Of a stretch of DNA of 64,000 bases, positions 45,429-57,865 are shown piece after piece. The translations under genes were made by a program, and so were the position numbers. Source of the stretch: Paracamarosporium sp. OC-R06-R3 (lineage: Eukaryota > Ascomycota > Dothideomycetes > Pleosporales > Didymosphaeriaceae). The notes under the pieces were generated by a model. The model was not told the origin of the DNA. It ran no database searches and was given only the letters and a program-made list of their open reading frames with translations. The DNA lies in contig JACVRA010000044.1 in assembly GCA_019828545.1 (NCBI GenBank), forward strand, positions 1-64,000. Reading direction: 5' to 3'. Position 1 is the first letter of the stretch, and the number at the start of each line of letters is the position of its first letter.

Positions 45429-48400
45429 ATGCGTCCCGAGGTCGAGCAGGAGCTCTCGCACACGCTGCTCATCGAGCTGCTCGCATACCAGTTCGCCTCG
45501 CCCGTGAGGTGGATCGAGACGCAGGATGTCGTCCTCGGCGAGAAGACGACGGAGCGCATCGTCGAAGTCGGCCCTGCCGACACGTTGGGCGTCATGGCGA
45601 AGCGCACCCTCGCCTCCAAGTACGAAGCACACGATGCCGCCCTCTCGGTACAACGCCAGATTCTGTGCTACAACAAGGACGCAAAGGACATCTACTACGA
45701 CGTCGACCCCGTAGAAGAAGAGCCAGAGCCGGCAGCGCCCTCAGGAGCCGCTCCCGCAGCGTCCTCAGCAGCACCCGCAGCTTCAGCAGCGCCTGTTGCT
45801 GCTGCACCCCCTCCACCCAGCGCCGGCCCCGCAGCACAAGTCCCGGATGCCCCAGTCACAGCAACCGACATACTGCGCGCACTCGTTGCCCAGAAGCTGA
45901 AGAAGCCTCTGGCCGATGTGCCCCTCAGCAAGGCGATCAAGGATCTCGTAGGAGGTATGTAAGCGAGCCATTGATCGTTTCCTCATGCTAATCCGTGTGT
46001 AGGAAAATCCACCCTTCAGAACGAGATCCTCGGAGACCTGGGCAAGGAGTTTGGCTCAACACCCGAGAAGCCGGAAGACACACCTTTGGACGAGCTAGGT
46101 GCTGCGATGCAGGCGACCTTCAATGGCCAGCTTGGCAAGCAGTCCTCGTCGCTCATTGCGCGTTTGGTATCATCCAAGATGCCTGGCGGTTTCAACATCA
46201 CTTCTGTCCGCAAACACCTCGAGACCCGGTGGGGCCTGGCACAAGGACGTCAGGATGGTGTGCTGCTCCTTGCCCTCACAAATGAGCCCGCTGCTCGTCT
46301 CGGATCAGAGAACGATGCAAAGGCGTGGCTAGACGACATTGCGAACAAGTACGCGGCGCAAGCTGGGATCAGTCTGTCTGCACCGGCTGCTGGCGGTGAC
46401 GCCGGCGGTGCGGCAGGAGGCATGATGATGGACCCTGCTGCCATCGATGCCCTCACCAAGGACCAGCGCCAGTTGTTCAAACAGCAGCTTGAACTATTTG
46501 CCCGCTACCTGAAAATGGACCTCCGTGCCGGGGACAAGGCCTTCCTCGACTCCCAGAAGGCTTCTTCTGCCCTCCAAGCGCAATTGGATCTTTGGACTGC
46601 CGAGCACGGAGACTTCTATGCCTCCGGTATTGAGCCACAGTTCACGCCGCTCAAGGCCCGTGTCTATGACTCTTCGTGGAATTGGGCTCGCCAGGATGCC
46701 CTCAGCATGTACTACGACATCATCTTTGGCCGACTCAAGGCTGTTGATCGTGAGATTGTCAGTCGCTGCATTCAAATCATGAACCGCTCGAACCCTCTGC
46801 TTCTCGACTTTATGCAATACCACATCGACCACTGCCCGACCGAGCGTGGCGAAACATACGAGCTGGCGAAGGAACTCGGCCAGCAGCTTATCGAGAACTG
46901 CAAGGACGTCCTGAACGAAGCTCCCATGTTCAAGGACGTGGCTGTTCCTACAGGCCCCCACCTTGACATCGATGCCAAGGGCAACATGAACTACTCCGAA
47001 GTGCAGCGGCCCAGTGTACGCAAGCTAGAGCACTACGTCAAGGAGATGGCGGAAGGCGGCAAGTTGTCAGAGTATGGCAACCGCACTAAAGTCCAGAACG
47101 ACTTGCAGCGCATCTACAAGCTTATCAAGCAACAACACAAGCTTTCCAAGTCATCGCAGTTGCAGATCAAGAGCTTGTACAGCAATGTCATCCGCTCTTT
47201 GTCTATGAACGAAGGCCAGATCATCCCCAGCGAAAACGGAAAGGCAGTCAACGGCAAGAAGGGACGCAATGGCCGCGTCCACGGACCCTCAAAGCAAGGC
47301 AAGGTCGAGACCGTCCCATTCCTTCACTTGAAGAGGAAGGACGACCACGGCTGGGAGTACAGTAAGAAGCTTACTGGTGTCTACCTCGACTGTCTTGAGA
47401 GCGCTGCCAAGGATGGTGTCACCTTCCAGGGTAAATATGCCCTTATGACGGGCGCCGGTGCAGGTTCCATTGGAGCAGAAGTTCTCCAGGGCCTGATCAG
47501 CGGTGGCGCCCATGTCGTTGTCACCACATCACGCTTCTCTCGTGAAGTCAACGAGTACTACCAGTCCATGTACACTCGTTATGGTGCTCGTGGCTCTCAG
47601 CTTATCGTGGTGCCCTTCAACCAGGGTAGCAAGCAGGATGTCGAAGCCCTGGTTGACTACATCTTCGATTCCAAGAACGGCCTTGGATGGGATCTCGACT
47701 ACATCGTTCCTTTTGCGGCCATCTCCGAGAATGGACGCGAAATCGACGGCTTGGATTCCAAGTCCGAACTCGCACACCGCATCATGTTGACCAACCTCCT
47801 TCGATTGCTCGGTGCTGTCAAGACTCATAAGGCAGCCAACGGCTACGAGACACGACCAGCGCAAGTCATCCTGCCTCTATCGCCTAACCATGGCACCTTT
47901 GGCAACGACGGCTTGTACGCAGAGTCTAAGATTGCTTTGGAGACTCTCTTCAGCAGGTGGCACTCTGAGAGCTGGGGTAGCTTCCTTACGATTTGCGGAG
48001 CTATCATTGGCTGGACTCGTGGTACCGGACTCATGGCTGGTAACAATATCGTCGCTGAAGGTGTTGAGAAGTATGGTGTCCGCACGTTCAGCCAACAAGA
48101 AATGGCTTTCAACTTGCTCGGTTTGATGGCCCCACCGATTGTGAACCTTTGCCAGGTCGAGCCGGTATGGGCTGATCTGAATGGAGGTTTCCAGTACATC
48201 CCCAACCTGAAGGACCTCATGACTGATCTCCGCAAGGAGTACATGGAGACCAGTGAGGTTCGCAAGGCTGTTATCAAGGAGAATGCGATCGAGAACAAGA
48301 TCGTTAACGGCGAGGCCAGCGAAGCACTATACAAGAAGGCGACCATCGAACCCAGAGCCAATCTCAAGTTCGATTTCCCCAAGCTCCCTGAGTGGGAGAG

Positions 48401-51124
48401 CGAAGTGAAGCCTCTCAACAACGATCTCAAGGGTATGGTCGACCTTGAGAAGGTCGTGGTAGTCACCGGTTTCGCCGAAATTGGCCCGTGGGGTAACTCC
48501 AGGACGCGATGGGAGATGGAGGCGTACGGCGAGTTCTCCCTCGAAGGTTGTGTTGAGATGGCGTGGATGACAGGTTTGATCAAGAACCACAACGGTCCGC
48601 TCAAGGGCAAGAGCTACTCTGGCTGGGTCGATGCCAAATCAGGAGAACCGGTCGATGACAAGGATGTCAAGTCCAAGTACGAAAAACACATTCTAGAGCA
48701 CTCAGGTATCCGTCTCATTGAGCCCGAGCTCTTCCAGGGCTATGACCCCACCAAAAAGCAGCTTCTTCAGGAAATCCAAGTTGAAGAGGATCTCGATCCT
48801 TTCGAAGCCTCCAAGGAGAACGCTGATGAGTTCAAGCGACAGCACGGTGATAAGGTCGAAATTTTCGAGATCCCAGACTCTGGAGAATACACCGTCCGCT
48901 TAAAGAAGGGGGCTACCTTGTTGATTCCCAAGGCGCTTCGCTTTGACCGCCTTGTTGCTGGCCAGGTCCCCACGGGCTGGAACGCGAAGATTTATGGTAT
49001 CCCTGACGATATCATCTCTCAAGTCGATCCTGTTACACTCTATGTCCTCGTCTCCACTGCTGAATGTTTGCTATCCAGCGGTATCACCGATCCGTACGAA
49101 TTCTACAAGTACGTTCACTTGTCCGAAGTCGGTAACTGCATTGGTTCCGGTATTGGTGGCACAACCGCTCTCCGTGGCATGTACAAGGATCGCTTCCTTG
49201 ACAAGCCTGTCCAAAAGGATATTCTGCAAGAGTCGTTCATCAACACTATGAGCGCTTGGATTAACATGTTGCTCATGTCGTCTACTGGACCCATCAAGAC
49301 CCCTGTCGGTGCTTGCGCTACTGCCGTGGAGTCTATCGATATCGGATACGATACTATCGTCGAAGGCAAGGCTCGTGTCTGCTTCGTCGGCGGTTTTGAT
49401 GATTTCCAAGAGGAAGGGTCTTACGAGTTCGCCAACATGAAGGCCACTAGCAATGCTGAAGACGAATTCGCTCATGGCCGCACGCCCAAAGAGATGTCTC
49501 GTCCGACCACGACTACCAGAAATGGCTTCATGGAGTCTCAGGGTTGCGGTATGCAAGTGATCATGGACGCTCGTCTTGCCATCGACATGGGTGTTCCTAT
49601 CTACGGTGTCCTTGGTTTCACTGCTACCGCCACTGACAAGATCGGACGTTCAGTCCCAGCTCCAGGCAAGGGTGTTCTGACTACCGCTCGCGAGATCCCA
49701 TCCAAGTACCCATCACCTCTGCTGGACATCAAGTACAGGAAGAGGCAGATGGATCTTCGCAGGAAGCAGATCAAGCAGTGGCAGGAATCTGAGTTGTTAT
49801 ACCTCCAGGAGGAGGTAGCAGCTATGAAGGACGCTGCTGAGAGCTTCGACGAAGCAGAGTACCTGCAAGAGCGTGCAGCTCACATCGAGCGCGAGGCGAA
49901 GCGACAAGAAAAAGATGCTCTGAACAGCCTCGGGAACAACTTCTGGAAACAAGATCCCCGCATCGCTCCTCTTCGTGGTGCCCTTGCCACTTGGGGTCTT
50001 ACTATTGACGACCTTGACGTTGCCTCTTTCCACGGTACTTCGACTGTCGCCAACGACAAGAACGAATCGGACGTCCTCTGCCACCAAATGCGCCATCTCG
50101 GCCGTACCAAGGGTAACGCTTTGTTGGGTATCTTCCAGAAGTACCTTACCGGTCATCCTAAGGGTGCCGCTGGTGCATGGATGTTCAACGGTTGCCTGCA
50201 GGTTCTTAACTCTGGCCTTGTACCGGGTAACCGCAACGCAGACAACGTTGATAAGGTCATGGAGCAGTTCGATTACATCGTCTACCCATCTCGTACTATT
50301 CAGACCGACGGCATCAAGGCCTTCTCAGTTACCTCTTTCGGTTTCGGTCAGAAAGGTGCTCAAGCCATTGGTATTCACCCGAAGTATCTCTATGCTGCTC
50401 TTGACCATGCCGAGTTCGCCACCTACAAGCAAAAGGTGGAGGCTCGTCAGAAGACTGCTTACCGCTACTTCCACGACTCCCTCATCAATAACACCATGTT
50501 CCGTGCCAAGGACAAGTCGCCTTACGAGGAGGAGAGGATGCAAGAGGTCTTCCTTAACCCAAGGGCACGTGTCACTGCTGACCAGAAGACGAAGAAGTAC
50601 ACCTACCCAAAGAAGCTTGACACGGGTGCACTCAAGAAGGATGCGAAGGCAAAGGAGACCCAGAAGATGCTCGAGTCGATTACTCAAGCGTCTGCTTCGG
50701 CAAATACCAAGGTCGGCGTTGATGTCGAGCGCATCGATGCGATCAACATTGAGAATGACACCTTCCTAGAGCGCAACTTCACCTCGCAAGAAATCGCATA
50801 CTGCCAAAAGGCTGCCAGCCCACAGTCCAGCTTCGCTGGCAAGTGGTCAGCTAAGGAAGCCGTGTTCAAGTCGCTTGGTGTCAAGGGTCAGGGCGCTGGT
50901 GCCGCACTGAAGGACATCGAGATCGTCAATGATGAGAACGGGGCACCGACTGTCAAGGTAAGACTATCCAAATACTCGATATATTGTTTCTACGTACGCT
51001 AACACCATTCTAGCTCTCTGGTACTGCACAAGAAGAAGCTAAGCGTGTCGGCATGAAGCAGGTCACTATCAGCATCAGCCACTCAGAAGACCAAGCCGTC
51101 GCCGTCGCCGTCGCCTCTTTCTAG
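45429..51124 (+). CDS. FAS2: Fatty acid synthase subunit alpha
   Basis: Alpha subunit of fungal type I fatty acid synthase. Exons are 45429-45954, 46003-50957 and 51014-51124 (1,863 aa); the start ATG lies in GCCGCCATGC. Order: N-terminal MPT-completing segment; Ala/Pro-rich linker (about residues 100-140); acyl carrier protein with phosphopantetheine Ser178 in [15 protein letters not shown], two codons after the first intron junction; ketoreductase ([18 protein letters not shown], about 660 onward); ketosynthase with Cys1280 in [11 protein letters not shown] and His in FHGTST and [13 protein letters not shown]-terminal phosphopantetheinyl transferase ([27 protein letters not shown]). The last exon encodes the final 36 residues, ending in an AVAVAVASF run from a GTCGCC repeat. 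All catalytic residues are present. Confidence 0.97.
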
Positions 51125-51594
51125 GAGAATAAAGAATTGGCGTGGTATGCGATGAAGCACAAGAGATCTAGAAGTCAGACGAGATTAGATTACGGTTTAC
51201 CTTCATTTCTGGGTATGTTGTAACGCAAAGGTGGGCTGTCCGTATACCTACAGGTAGAGGCGTAATCGCACTTTTTGCATTGGTGTCTGGAGCGTTGATG
51301 CTTGCTTTGGCACTTTTGCTTTGGAGGTCGTATGTATCTGTAGGTAGTTGTTATCAGGCGTGGTTGTCGTGCCCTCAATCACGCGTATATATTTTAATGC
51401 AAAGAAGTATAGAATTACACTCTCGACTTCATGATGGATGAATTAATCTCGATGCATGCGGATGCATAACATATGCGTATCCTGCAACGGGGCGTTGTGG
51501 AGTTGTGGCGCACTACTGCATAATGAGATAGTATGAAAGAAAGTCGTAAAGTTCTAGACCTGCCATATCACTCACTCAACACGGACAAGAACAA
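51125..51594. other. Convergent intergenic gap
   Basis: 3' flanks of FAS2 (plus) and the HET-domain gene (minus). No feature recognised. Confidence 0.4.
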
Positions 51595-53604
51595 TCAAGA
51601 GTTGATGAGTAATAAGTCATCTGATGACACAGCGAATGATTCTTGGAACACTTCATCCTCAACCATATGCAGGTTCGGATTCGGATCTCTCGAAGTATAT
51701 TCGTGAGCATCTGACGAAGAATGAGACAGCTCCAGCGATCCGAATAAAGGTCCTTGGACGTAAGACGAACCTTCCGTGCCACAAATTCTCAACCTAAGCC
51801 AGTCAACGACTGCATCGCGCGATTGGATAGTGGACACTCGATTTTCATGGCTCCAGTCAAGAATAAAGAGATCATTAGGAAACCACCTTGGAGAAAATCT
51901 CTGCCATTCAAGATACGTATAGATCTCTTCTCGGTACTGTTGACAAATAGAAGCTGGACCTATAATTTTATACCGACCGGAGTCTGGGCTGGAAAGCCTG
52001 ACAATAATAGTCAAGGCATTGTTATCGACAGAGGCGCCACTATCGCTCTTGAGAAACCAGTCACCTCGTCTAGTGCCATTGGGCGCAAAGGCGAAGAAGG
52101 TGCCATCTTGGTCAAAAATCCTGCTGACGACTCCTGACTGCTGTTTTTCCGAGCAGAGATATTTTAAATCGGGAAAGTTTGAGTACCGTTCGATATCTTG
52201 AGCGGCTTGGAGCCGGACCCCATACCAGGTGTTTTTAGTTCGATTTTTCGGTATCCTTCGTTTTAGCCTAAAGGAGTGCGAGGTTGCTATCGACGCGCCG
52301 CTGATGGATCGACGGGTGTTGCTGCTTGTCACTAAGTGAAGGTTTCCACGATCAATAACAGTAGGCAATTGAGAACCAGGGTATCGCAAGTCCACAGCCT
52401 CACGCAACGTATCTTGATCCAGGGATACCTCAAAGGTTTCTCGTAGTCGACGGACCCATTCCACAAATGAACCTGTGACTGGCGCGCAGGCGTCATACTC
52501 CCTGTAGATCTGGAAAACAGTAATAGCGACTTCGAAGCAGTCTTTGCTATAGTCCGGATCCGGTCTCGATAGGCCCGGCCAGTCAACAAGAGACAGTATC
52601 CCGAAAAGCTTGTCTCTGACATCGGCACAGTGAAAATACTGCATGTTGTCTAGAACTTCAGCCAACCTGCGGGTTTCCCTAGCGCCTGACGCAAGAGCGA
52701 GACAGCCACGTTGCGGTTCTATGGAGCGGAGCATATCATACATGTCACTGCAAGCTTTCAGTCGCCGGAAAATCCAGGACTGCCGAGAGAGTAAAGACAC
52801 GGCTAGACGTGTTATGGGTTGCCAGTATAGAACATAGTCGTTTCCTTTGATCCAGAAGTCTACCAACATGGTGATTGCTATGAGGTGATCGAAGGACCGA
52901 ACATCCACTCCACAGCAGAACGATGTGGTTGAAGCAAGCTGCAATTCTTGCAGAACCCAAACCCTTGAGAAGTAAGGTCGCTTCATGAAGGATATGACCG
53001 CATCAGCCAATCGACGTCTTGTATGGGCGTTCATTGCAAAGTAACATGTAAGAGAAAGCCATCGCTTCGTCGGAATGGGATTGTCGATAGTCCAGAATCT
53101 TAAGCTCTTGTAACCGGGATTTGCGATGTAATGGTATATGCGCGACAATAGAGCTGAATGCTTGTCGATAGTCTCAACCAAGAACTCGCTACTCTCTGTG
53201 TGACACCCCACACAAGCGAAGACATGGGATGCCCTCTTGTACAGCTGTCCCATCATCGCAACTTGATGAGTCTTCTCCTGTTTGCTTGTTTGATCAATGC
53301 AAAGAGCGTCAATCCAAAAGTACTTGCTCGCCCCAGAGGCATATGCCTGCCTCATAACATATTCGCAGTTACTTCGCACTTCTGTGTCGTGGCCATTGAC
53401 TGTGATCCGTGATGTAGGAAACTGCTCGCCCCATGTGTAGGAGATTGCGTAGTAAGATGGTGCGGTTTCAATGGACCAAGCTGTTAGTCGACAGATGACA
53501 CGCCGCCCAGGTTCGCCCTGCAGAATTTCTAGTAGTCGTATGTGCGATGTCGAATCGGGGAGTGGATCGTGCCGAAACTCTTGACACCAAGTATTTCCAT
53601 CCAT
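51595..53604 (-). CDS. HET-domain (heterokaryon incompatibility-type) protein
   Basis: Single exon, 669 aa from the ATG at 53604 (MDGNTWCQEF). The frame stays open further upstream but only to a TTG codon, so this ATG is preferred; an upstream exon is not excluded. The HET domain is at about residues 45-200, with its three signatures: YYAISYTWGE, YFWIDALCIDQTSKQE and MMGQLYKRASHVFACVG. HET domains, TIR-related, trigger regulated cell death when unlike strains fuse. The C-terminal two thirds (VWVLQELQLAS, VRDKLFGILSLVDW) is the usual helical extension with no recognised repeat or sensor. Regulated partner unknown. It marks the start of the accessory-looking right arm of the window. Confidence 0.9.
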   Translation of the reverse strand: MDGNTWCQEFRHDPLPDSTSHIRLLEILQGEPGRRVICRLTAWSIETAPSYYAISYTWGEQFPTSRITVNGHDTEVRSNCEYVMRQAYASGASKYFWIDALCIDQTSKQEKTHQVAMMGQLYKRASHVFACVGCHTESSEFLVETIDKHSALLSRIYHYIANPGYKSLRFWTIDNPIPTKRWLSLTCYFAMNAHTRRRLADAVISFMKRPYFSRVWVLQELQLASTTSFCCGVDVRSFDHLIAITMLVDFWIKGNDYVLYWQPITRLAVSLLSRQSWIFRRLKACSDMYDMLRSIEPQRGCLALASGARETRRLAEVLDNMQYFHCADVRDKLFGILSLVDWPGLSRPDPDYSKDCFEVAITVFQIYREYDACAPVTGSFVEWVRRLRETFEVSLDQDTLREAVDLRYPGSQLPTVIDRGNLHLVTSSNTRRSISGASIATSHSFRLKRRIPKNRTKNTWYGVRLQAAQDIERYSNFPDLKYLCSEKQQSGVVSRIFDQDGTFFAFAPNGTRRGDWFLKSDSGASVDNNALTIIVRLSSPDSGRYKIIGPASICQQYREEIYTYLEWQRFSPRWFPNDLFILDWSHENRVSTIQSRDAVVDWLRLRICGTEGSSYVQGPLFGSLELSHSSSDAHEYTSRDPNPNLHMVEDEVFQESFAVSSDDLLLINS

Positions 53605-54166
53605 GGATGTCGCCTGATCTTTTCCGAGTCGCCAGCTGTGTGTAGATAGAGAAGAACCCCACAATTTCTAGCAATAAAAAAACATGTAATGGTTGAGGTT
53701 GTGTCTCGCATAAAGTCGTGTGAAGTTGGGTATTCGACTGGAACAGAGGCCCACGGTGACATGCAACTGGAAGGTTGCGCATTTTGTGTGGCTAAGTGCA
53801 TTAACGACTGCGCCTCAATAGTTGTATGTGGAAGGCTGTAGGAACGACCAATAGATCATGATTGTGGTCACCACGTACTGTCAACATGTTTCCGAATTCT
53901 TCATCGCGGTTCACCAGTGAGGATCAATACATTCCACGGCTCAGGCATGCATGCTCAGCTATAACAAATCTGAAGAAGATCAATTCGTGGCCCAGGCAAT
54001 GAGGCAAACCACTCTCAAAGATGTCACTTGGCAAGGAAGTCGTATAATGCAGCCTAAGCCTAAGCAGGCACACTGTCACTAAAAGGAGCCCCGCACTCCA
54101 GTGTCGACTTGTTACTCTCCCCACAACATCGCAGTCCCATAAACTGCCATTGCTTACCTTAAATGC
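53605..54166. other. Intergenic, HET gene promoter side
   Basis: Upstream of the HET-domain gene (minus) and downstream of the flavin oxidase gene (stop 54167, minus). It has a small direct repeat CCTAAG-CCTAAG near 54053-54064; otherwise nothing recognised. Confidence 0.4.
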
Positions 54167-55487
54167 TCAAAGTTTTGCAACTGGTTTTCGGAAGCCCTCG
54201 ATGTCGCTCAGTTCGAGCAGCGGTCCGGGGTGCGGGTTAGCATGCTGCATCTTGGCGCCAGGCCTCCATCGCCATTTGTTTCGCGCCTCATCCTCCAGCG
54301 AGCCTTCGATAGAATCGACGACGTACTTTCCAACAACCGGCATCATCTTGAAACCATGCGCTGAGCCTCCTACCGCCAAGTGAAGGCCAGGGTGTTTCGG
54401 GTGCTTGTCGATCAAGAAGTGCAAGTCGGGGGTGTCAGCGTCCCTAATTGAAGCTGTGAGCTAAGCGTATCGAAAAGAAAGTTTGGAGAACACACCAGCA
54501 TATTCTCGTCTCGAACCATTCACGTGTAGCGAGCTCAGGAAAGCATTCCGACAACCACCTTCGCATCTTGTCTTCAATAGGTTTAGGCACTCCATCTCCC
54601 TTGTGGTCTGATCGGTACCGTGGAAGTGATACGTTCCTGCCTTCGAAGTTGGTCACGAAATCCATGGCGCCGAGTTTGAGAATGCCATCCTCTTGCGGTG
54701 GGAATAAGAGTCCTCCTTCTAGGTGAGCAACGATTGGCATATTCTGGTATTTCTTAACTTCTGCGGGTGAACATTTGATGTGCCCGACAGTGTGTCCTTT
54801 GGCTACCAGCTGTCCCTCTAAATCCAACAACGTCGCAGCTGCAGCCCCCGCGGCAAGAATAATGATATCAGCAAAGTACGTGCCTCCGTCTGCAGCCTTA
54901 GCACCGACACATCTTCCAGATGCATCGTACAGAAGCTGAACGACGTGGCCTCCGCGACCATCAATGTATCGAACGCCGTTTCCTTGTGCGGCAAGTGCCA
55001 ATTGAGTCAAGGCTCCTCGTGCGTTGGCCCAGCCTGCTGACGGATTCCACACCGTACTCCAGCCGTCCATATCTCCTGTGATCAATGGCCACTTTTTCCG
55101 AATGTCCTCTGGGCTCATAGGTTCTGCGACTACAAGACCCAACTTGCGAGCTGTCTCTGCTGACTCGCGCACAAATTTCTTCGATGCTTCTGCTGCGCCA
55201 AGAAGCCAGCCTGTCCGGTGGTATAATCCATTATAGATGCCCTGCGGGTTTGCCCATAGCTCCATCGCTTCAGTTGTGAGCCTTGCGTACAATGGATCTG
55301 CATAATCGTTACGAATGACTTTATTGATGTCATTTCCGGCTGCCTCTTGGCTAGGAACGGGGAAGCGATCGAGAACCGTGATGCTCTTGTATGTCTCCGG
55401 CTTCAAGGAGAGATAATACGCCGTTGATGTGCCGAATGTGCCCCCACCCACGACCAGCACTGATTTTGGAGCATTTGGAGAAGCCAT
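54167..55487 (-). CDS. Peroxisomal FAD oxidoreductase, fructosyl-amino-acid oxidase / sarcosine oxidase family
   Basis: Exons are 55487-54496 and 54443-54167 (422 aa) with a 52-nt intron; the join RICWDADTPDLHF is the conserved amadoriase-type motif. The N-terminal dinucleotide-binding loop VLVVGGGTFGTSTAYYL is followed by the DAO-fold signature NDINKVIRNDYADPLY and the substrate/FAD region AVGGSAHGFKMMPVVGKYV. The protein ends in A-K-L, a peroxisomal PTS1-type signal as in known fungal amadoriases. It probably oxidises a secondary amine (fructosyl-amino acid, sarcosine, pipecolate or saccharopine are all possible), releasing H2O2. The exact substrate cannot be read from sequence. It is divergent from an amino-acid permease 545 bp away. 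Confidence 0.87.
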
Positions 55488-56032
55488 GACAAGTTAACAA
55501 AGAGAAGAACGTTGATCGTGCTTGAATTCAGTACAACGAAGGTATGTAGAATACCCGAGACATAAGGCACGAAGGCAGCTCGCCATACTTTACGTTTTCA
55601 GTTCTTAATCTGACTATCTACAGGAAGGATGGGGGCGAAGGAGCTTCGGAGTAGAGCGACGCTTGCCGATCAGTCTACCCCCCGCAACAATCTAACGTCT
55701 TTGAGACGATGGTGCCGAGCTACACTAGAATTCTCCGCAATTGATATGGATAACAATCGCCGAAATAGCCTAACCCCTCAAAAATTGTATGACAGGAAGC
55801 TGGATACGACGAGTCGGCCGAGATAACCCATCATGTGCCTTATCAATTTGCTTGGCATGTTGAAGTATTCCTTGTTTACAGTGTCATTGGGAGGCCCGAC
55901 TACGGGGCGGCTCAGTGACGTTGCCGTGTCACCCAGGAAAGCGTCTCTGATAGGAGATAACCAGTATATGATTAGAAATCTTCAACTACCAAATATCCGG
56001 ATGGTTAAATATCGGACATAATCGCTCTGCAT
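55488..56032. promoter_or_regulatory. Divergent promoter, flavin oxidase / permease
   Basis: 545 bp between ATG 55487 (minus) and ATG 56033 (plus). The geometry suggests co-regulation. No named nitrogen-regulatory element was confidently assigned. Confidence 0.45.
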
Positions 56033-57865
56033 ATGTACGCCACCTTTGTCAAACCATTCTATCGTGACACCAACATGGATGAATTAGAGAAAGCGCCCAG
56101 TTTCAAAACGACGTCTCTACCCAATGACAACAATCCAAAAGAGGGTACCGTTCAGGATGTTTCCGATCATGGGGAATTCCGTCGCTCTTTCACTCCACGC
56201 CAAATCCATGTGCTGTCCCTAGGTGGGCAGATTGGCGCAGGATTATTCATATCAACAGGGACGAATCTGCTTCGTGGTGGACCAGGCTCGCTGGTCTTAG
56301 GATTCGCCGTGGTTTGCACGTGTGTCTGGGGCATGCTGCAGACTGTAAGTGAGATGTCGATATCCTTCCCCGTATCTGGCAATTTCATCGAATATGCGGA
56401 CCGCTTTGTTGATCCGGCACTGTCTTTTGCTGCTGGTACGTCCATGTGGCTTGGTTGGACAGCTATTGTGGCTGCCGAAGCAACCTTCTTCGCTGTCATT
56501 GTAAATTATTGGGCGCAGAACAGTGTTCATGAAGCCGTGTGGTGTAGGTGCCCATTTGTTAAACCCTAACATAACCATTAGCTAAATTTTCTAGATACTG
56601 TCTTCCTCGTCGTCATGATCTGCATGTTTATGCTACCTAGCGTTTGGTTCGGCTGGTTTGAATACTGCGCTGCTATCCTCAAGATCATTGCCCTTCTCAT
56701 CTTCGTCTTCGCCGGTTTCGCCATGGTCCTTGGTGCAGGACCCAAAGGCTACGTTCATCACGGCGATGGGTGGAGAGATGATCCATTCAAGAACGGATTC
56801 AAAGGCTTTTCAAGTTCAGTTCTGCTCGCTGTACTCGCTATCGGAGGTAGGCTGTTCAGGCCCATGATTCTTATTCGCCTCAGATGTGAGTTCTAATCAA
56901 ATTGCAGATAACTCCTTTACTGGCTTCCTTGCTGGCGAGGCTGAGTCTCCACGGTACTCAGTCGGACATGCTGCATTCCTAATACCCATTCGCGTAACGA
57001 CAATCTACCTCGTCTGCATAATCTTCATCAGTATTCTCGTGCCTGCCGATTCACCATCCCTCTTTGGTTCCTCCGGTGTGGCTGCTTCTCCTTTCGTGAT
57101 AGCGCTCAACGAAGCTGGTATTACCGGCCTTCCTGACTTTCTCAACTGCGTCATTCTTATCGCCGTGGCTTCCATCGCCGCTGAATCTATCTTCATTGCG
57201 TCCCGGATGCTGCGCTTCATGTCGCACCAGAACCTCATTCCGCAGTGGGTCGCGCAGGTAGATTCGAAAGGCCGCCCACGATGGGCGATAGCAATTACGC
57301 TTGCTGCAGCTATTGCCTTAACATATTGTAACCTCAGCGCGGGAGGAATTGAAGTATTTACTTGGTTGGGACAGATCGCGAGCACCGGCTACTTCATGGT
57401 ATGGGTAGTCGTTGCGATTACCAGCTTTCGGTTTCGCGCTGCGCTCAAGGCACAAAATGACCCGCTTTTCCAAGAACCCTACGCTTGGAAGTGCACTCTT
57501 TGGCCTATACCACCAATCCTGCTTCTTACCTGCTGCACTCTGTACACAGCGTGCTCGTTTTATCTCGGCTTGTATCCCATCGTAGGTCAACGGTCTTTGT
57601 TCGATACGCATATGGTTCTAACTGAATGTAGGGCGAGACCTCTCCATCAGCGTACTCATTCTTCCAGTACATGATTGGCTTGCTGCTCATTGTTTTCTCA
57701 GCCCTCGCATACAAAATCATCTTTCGGACAACGCTAAGAGACCCCGCAAACGTGGATTTGCGCACAGGACGGCGGACGCTGAGCGAGGAGGAAATTTTTG
57801 CGCTGGATTCATATTACACGCAGTCGAAGATAAGGAGGTTCTACAGTTTTGTGCAGCTGTGGTGA
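56033..57865 (+). CDS. Amino-acid permease (APC/YAT family)
   Basis: Plasma-membrane amino-acid transporter. Exons are 56033-56543, 56595-56846, 56908-57581 and 57632-57865 (556 aa). A hydrophilic N-terminus (with an alternative start at residue 15, MDELEKAP) precedes about 12 hydrophobic segments. Motifs are FTPRQIHVLSLGGQIGAGLF, ISTGTNLLRGGPGSL, WLGWTAIVAAEATF, TGFLAGEAESPRYSV (the conserved GE-A-NPR region) and WLGQIASTGYFMVWV. The C-terminal tail RTLSEEEIFALDSYYTQS is cytosolic. Introns 1 and 3 use GTAGGT donors and intron 2 GTAGGC; all restore family sequence. The divergent flavin oxidase suggests import and breakdown of the same amine or modified amino acid; substrate specificity is unknown. 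Confidence 0.9.
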
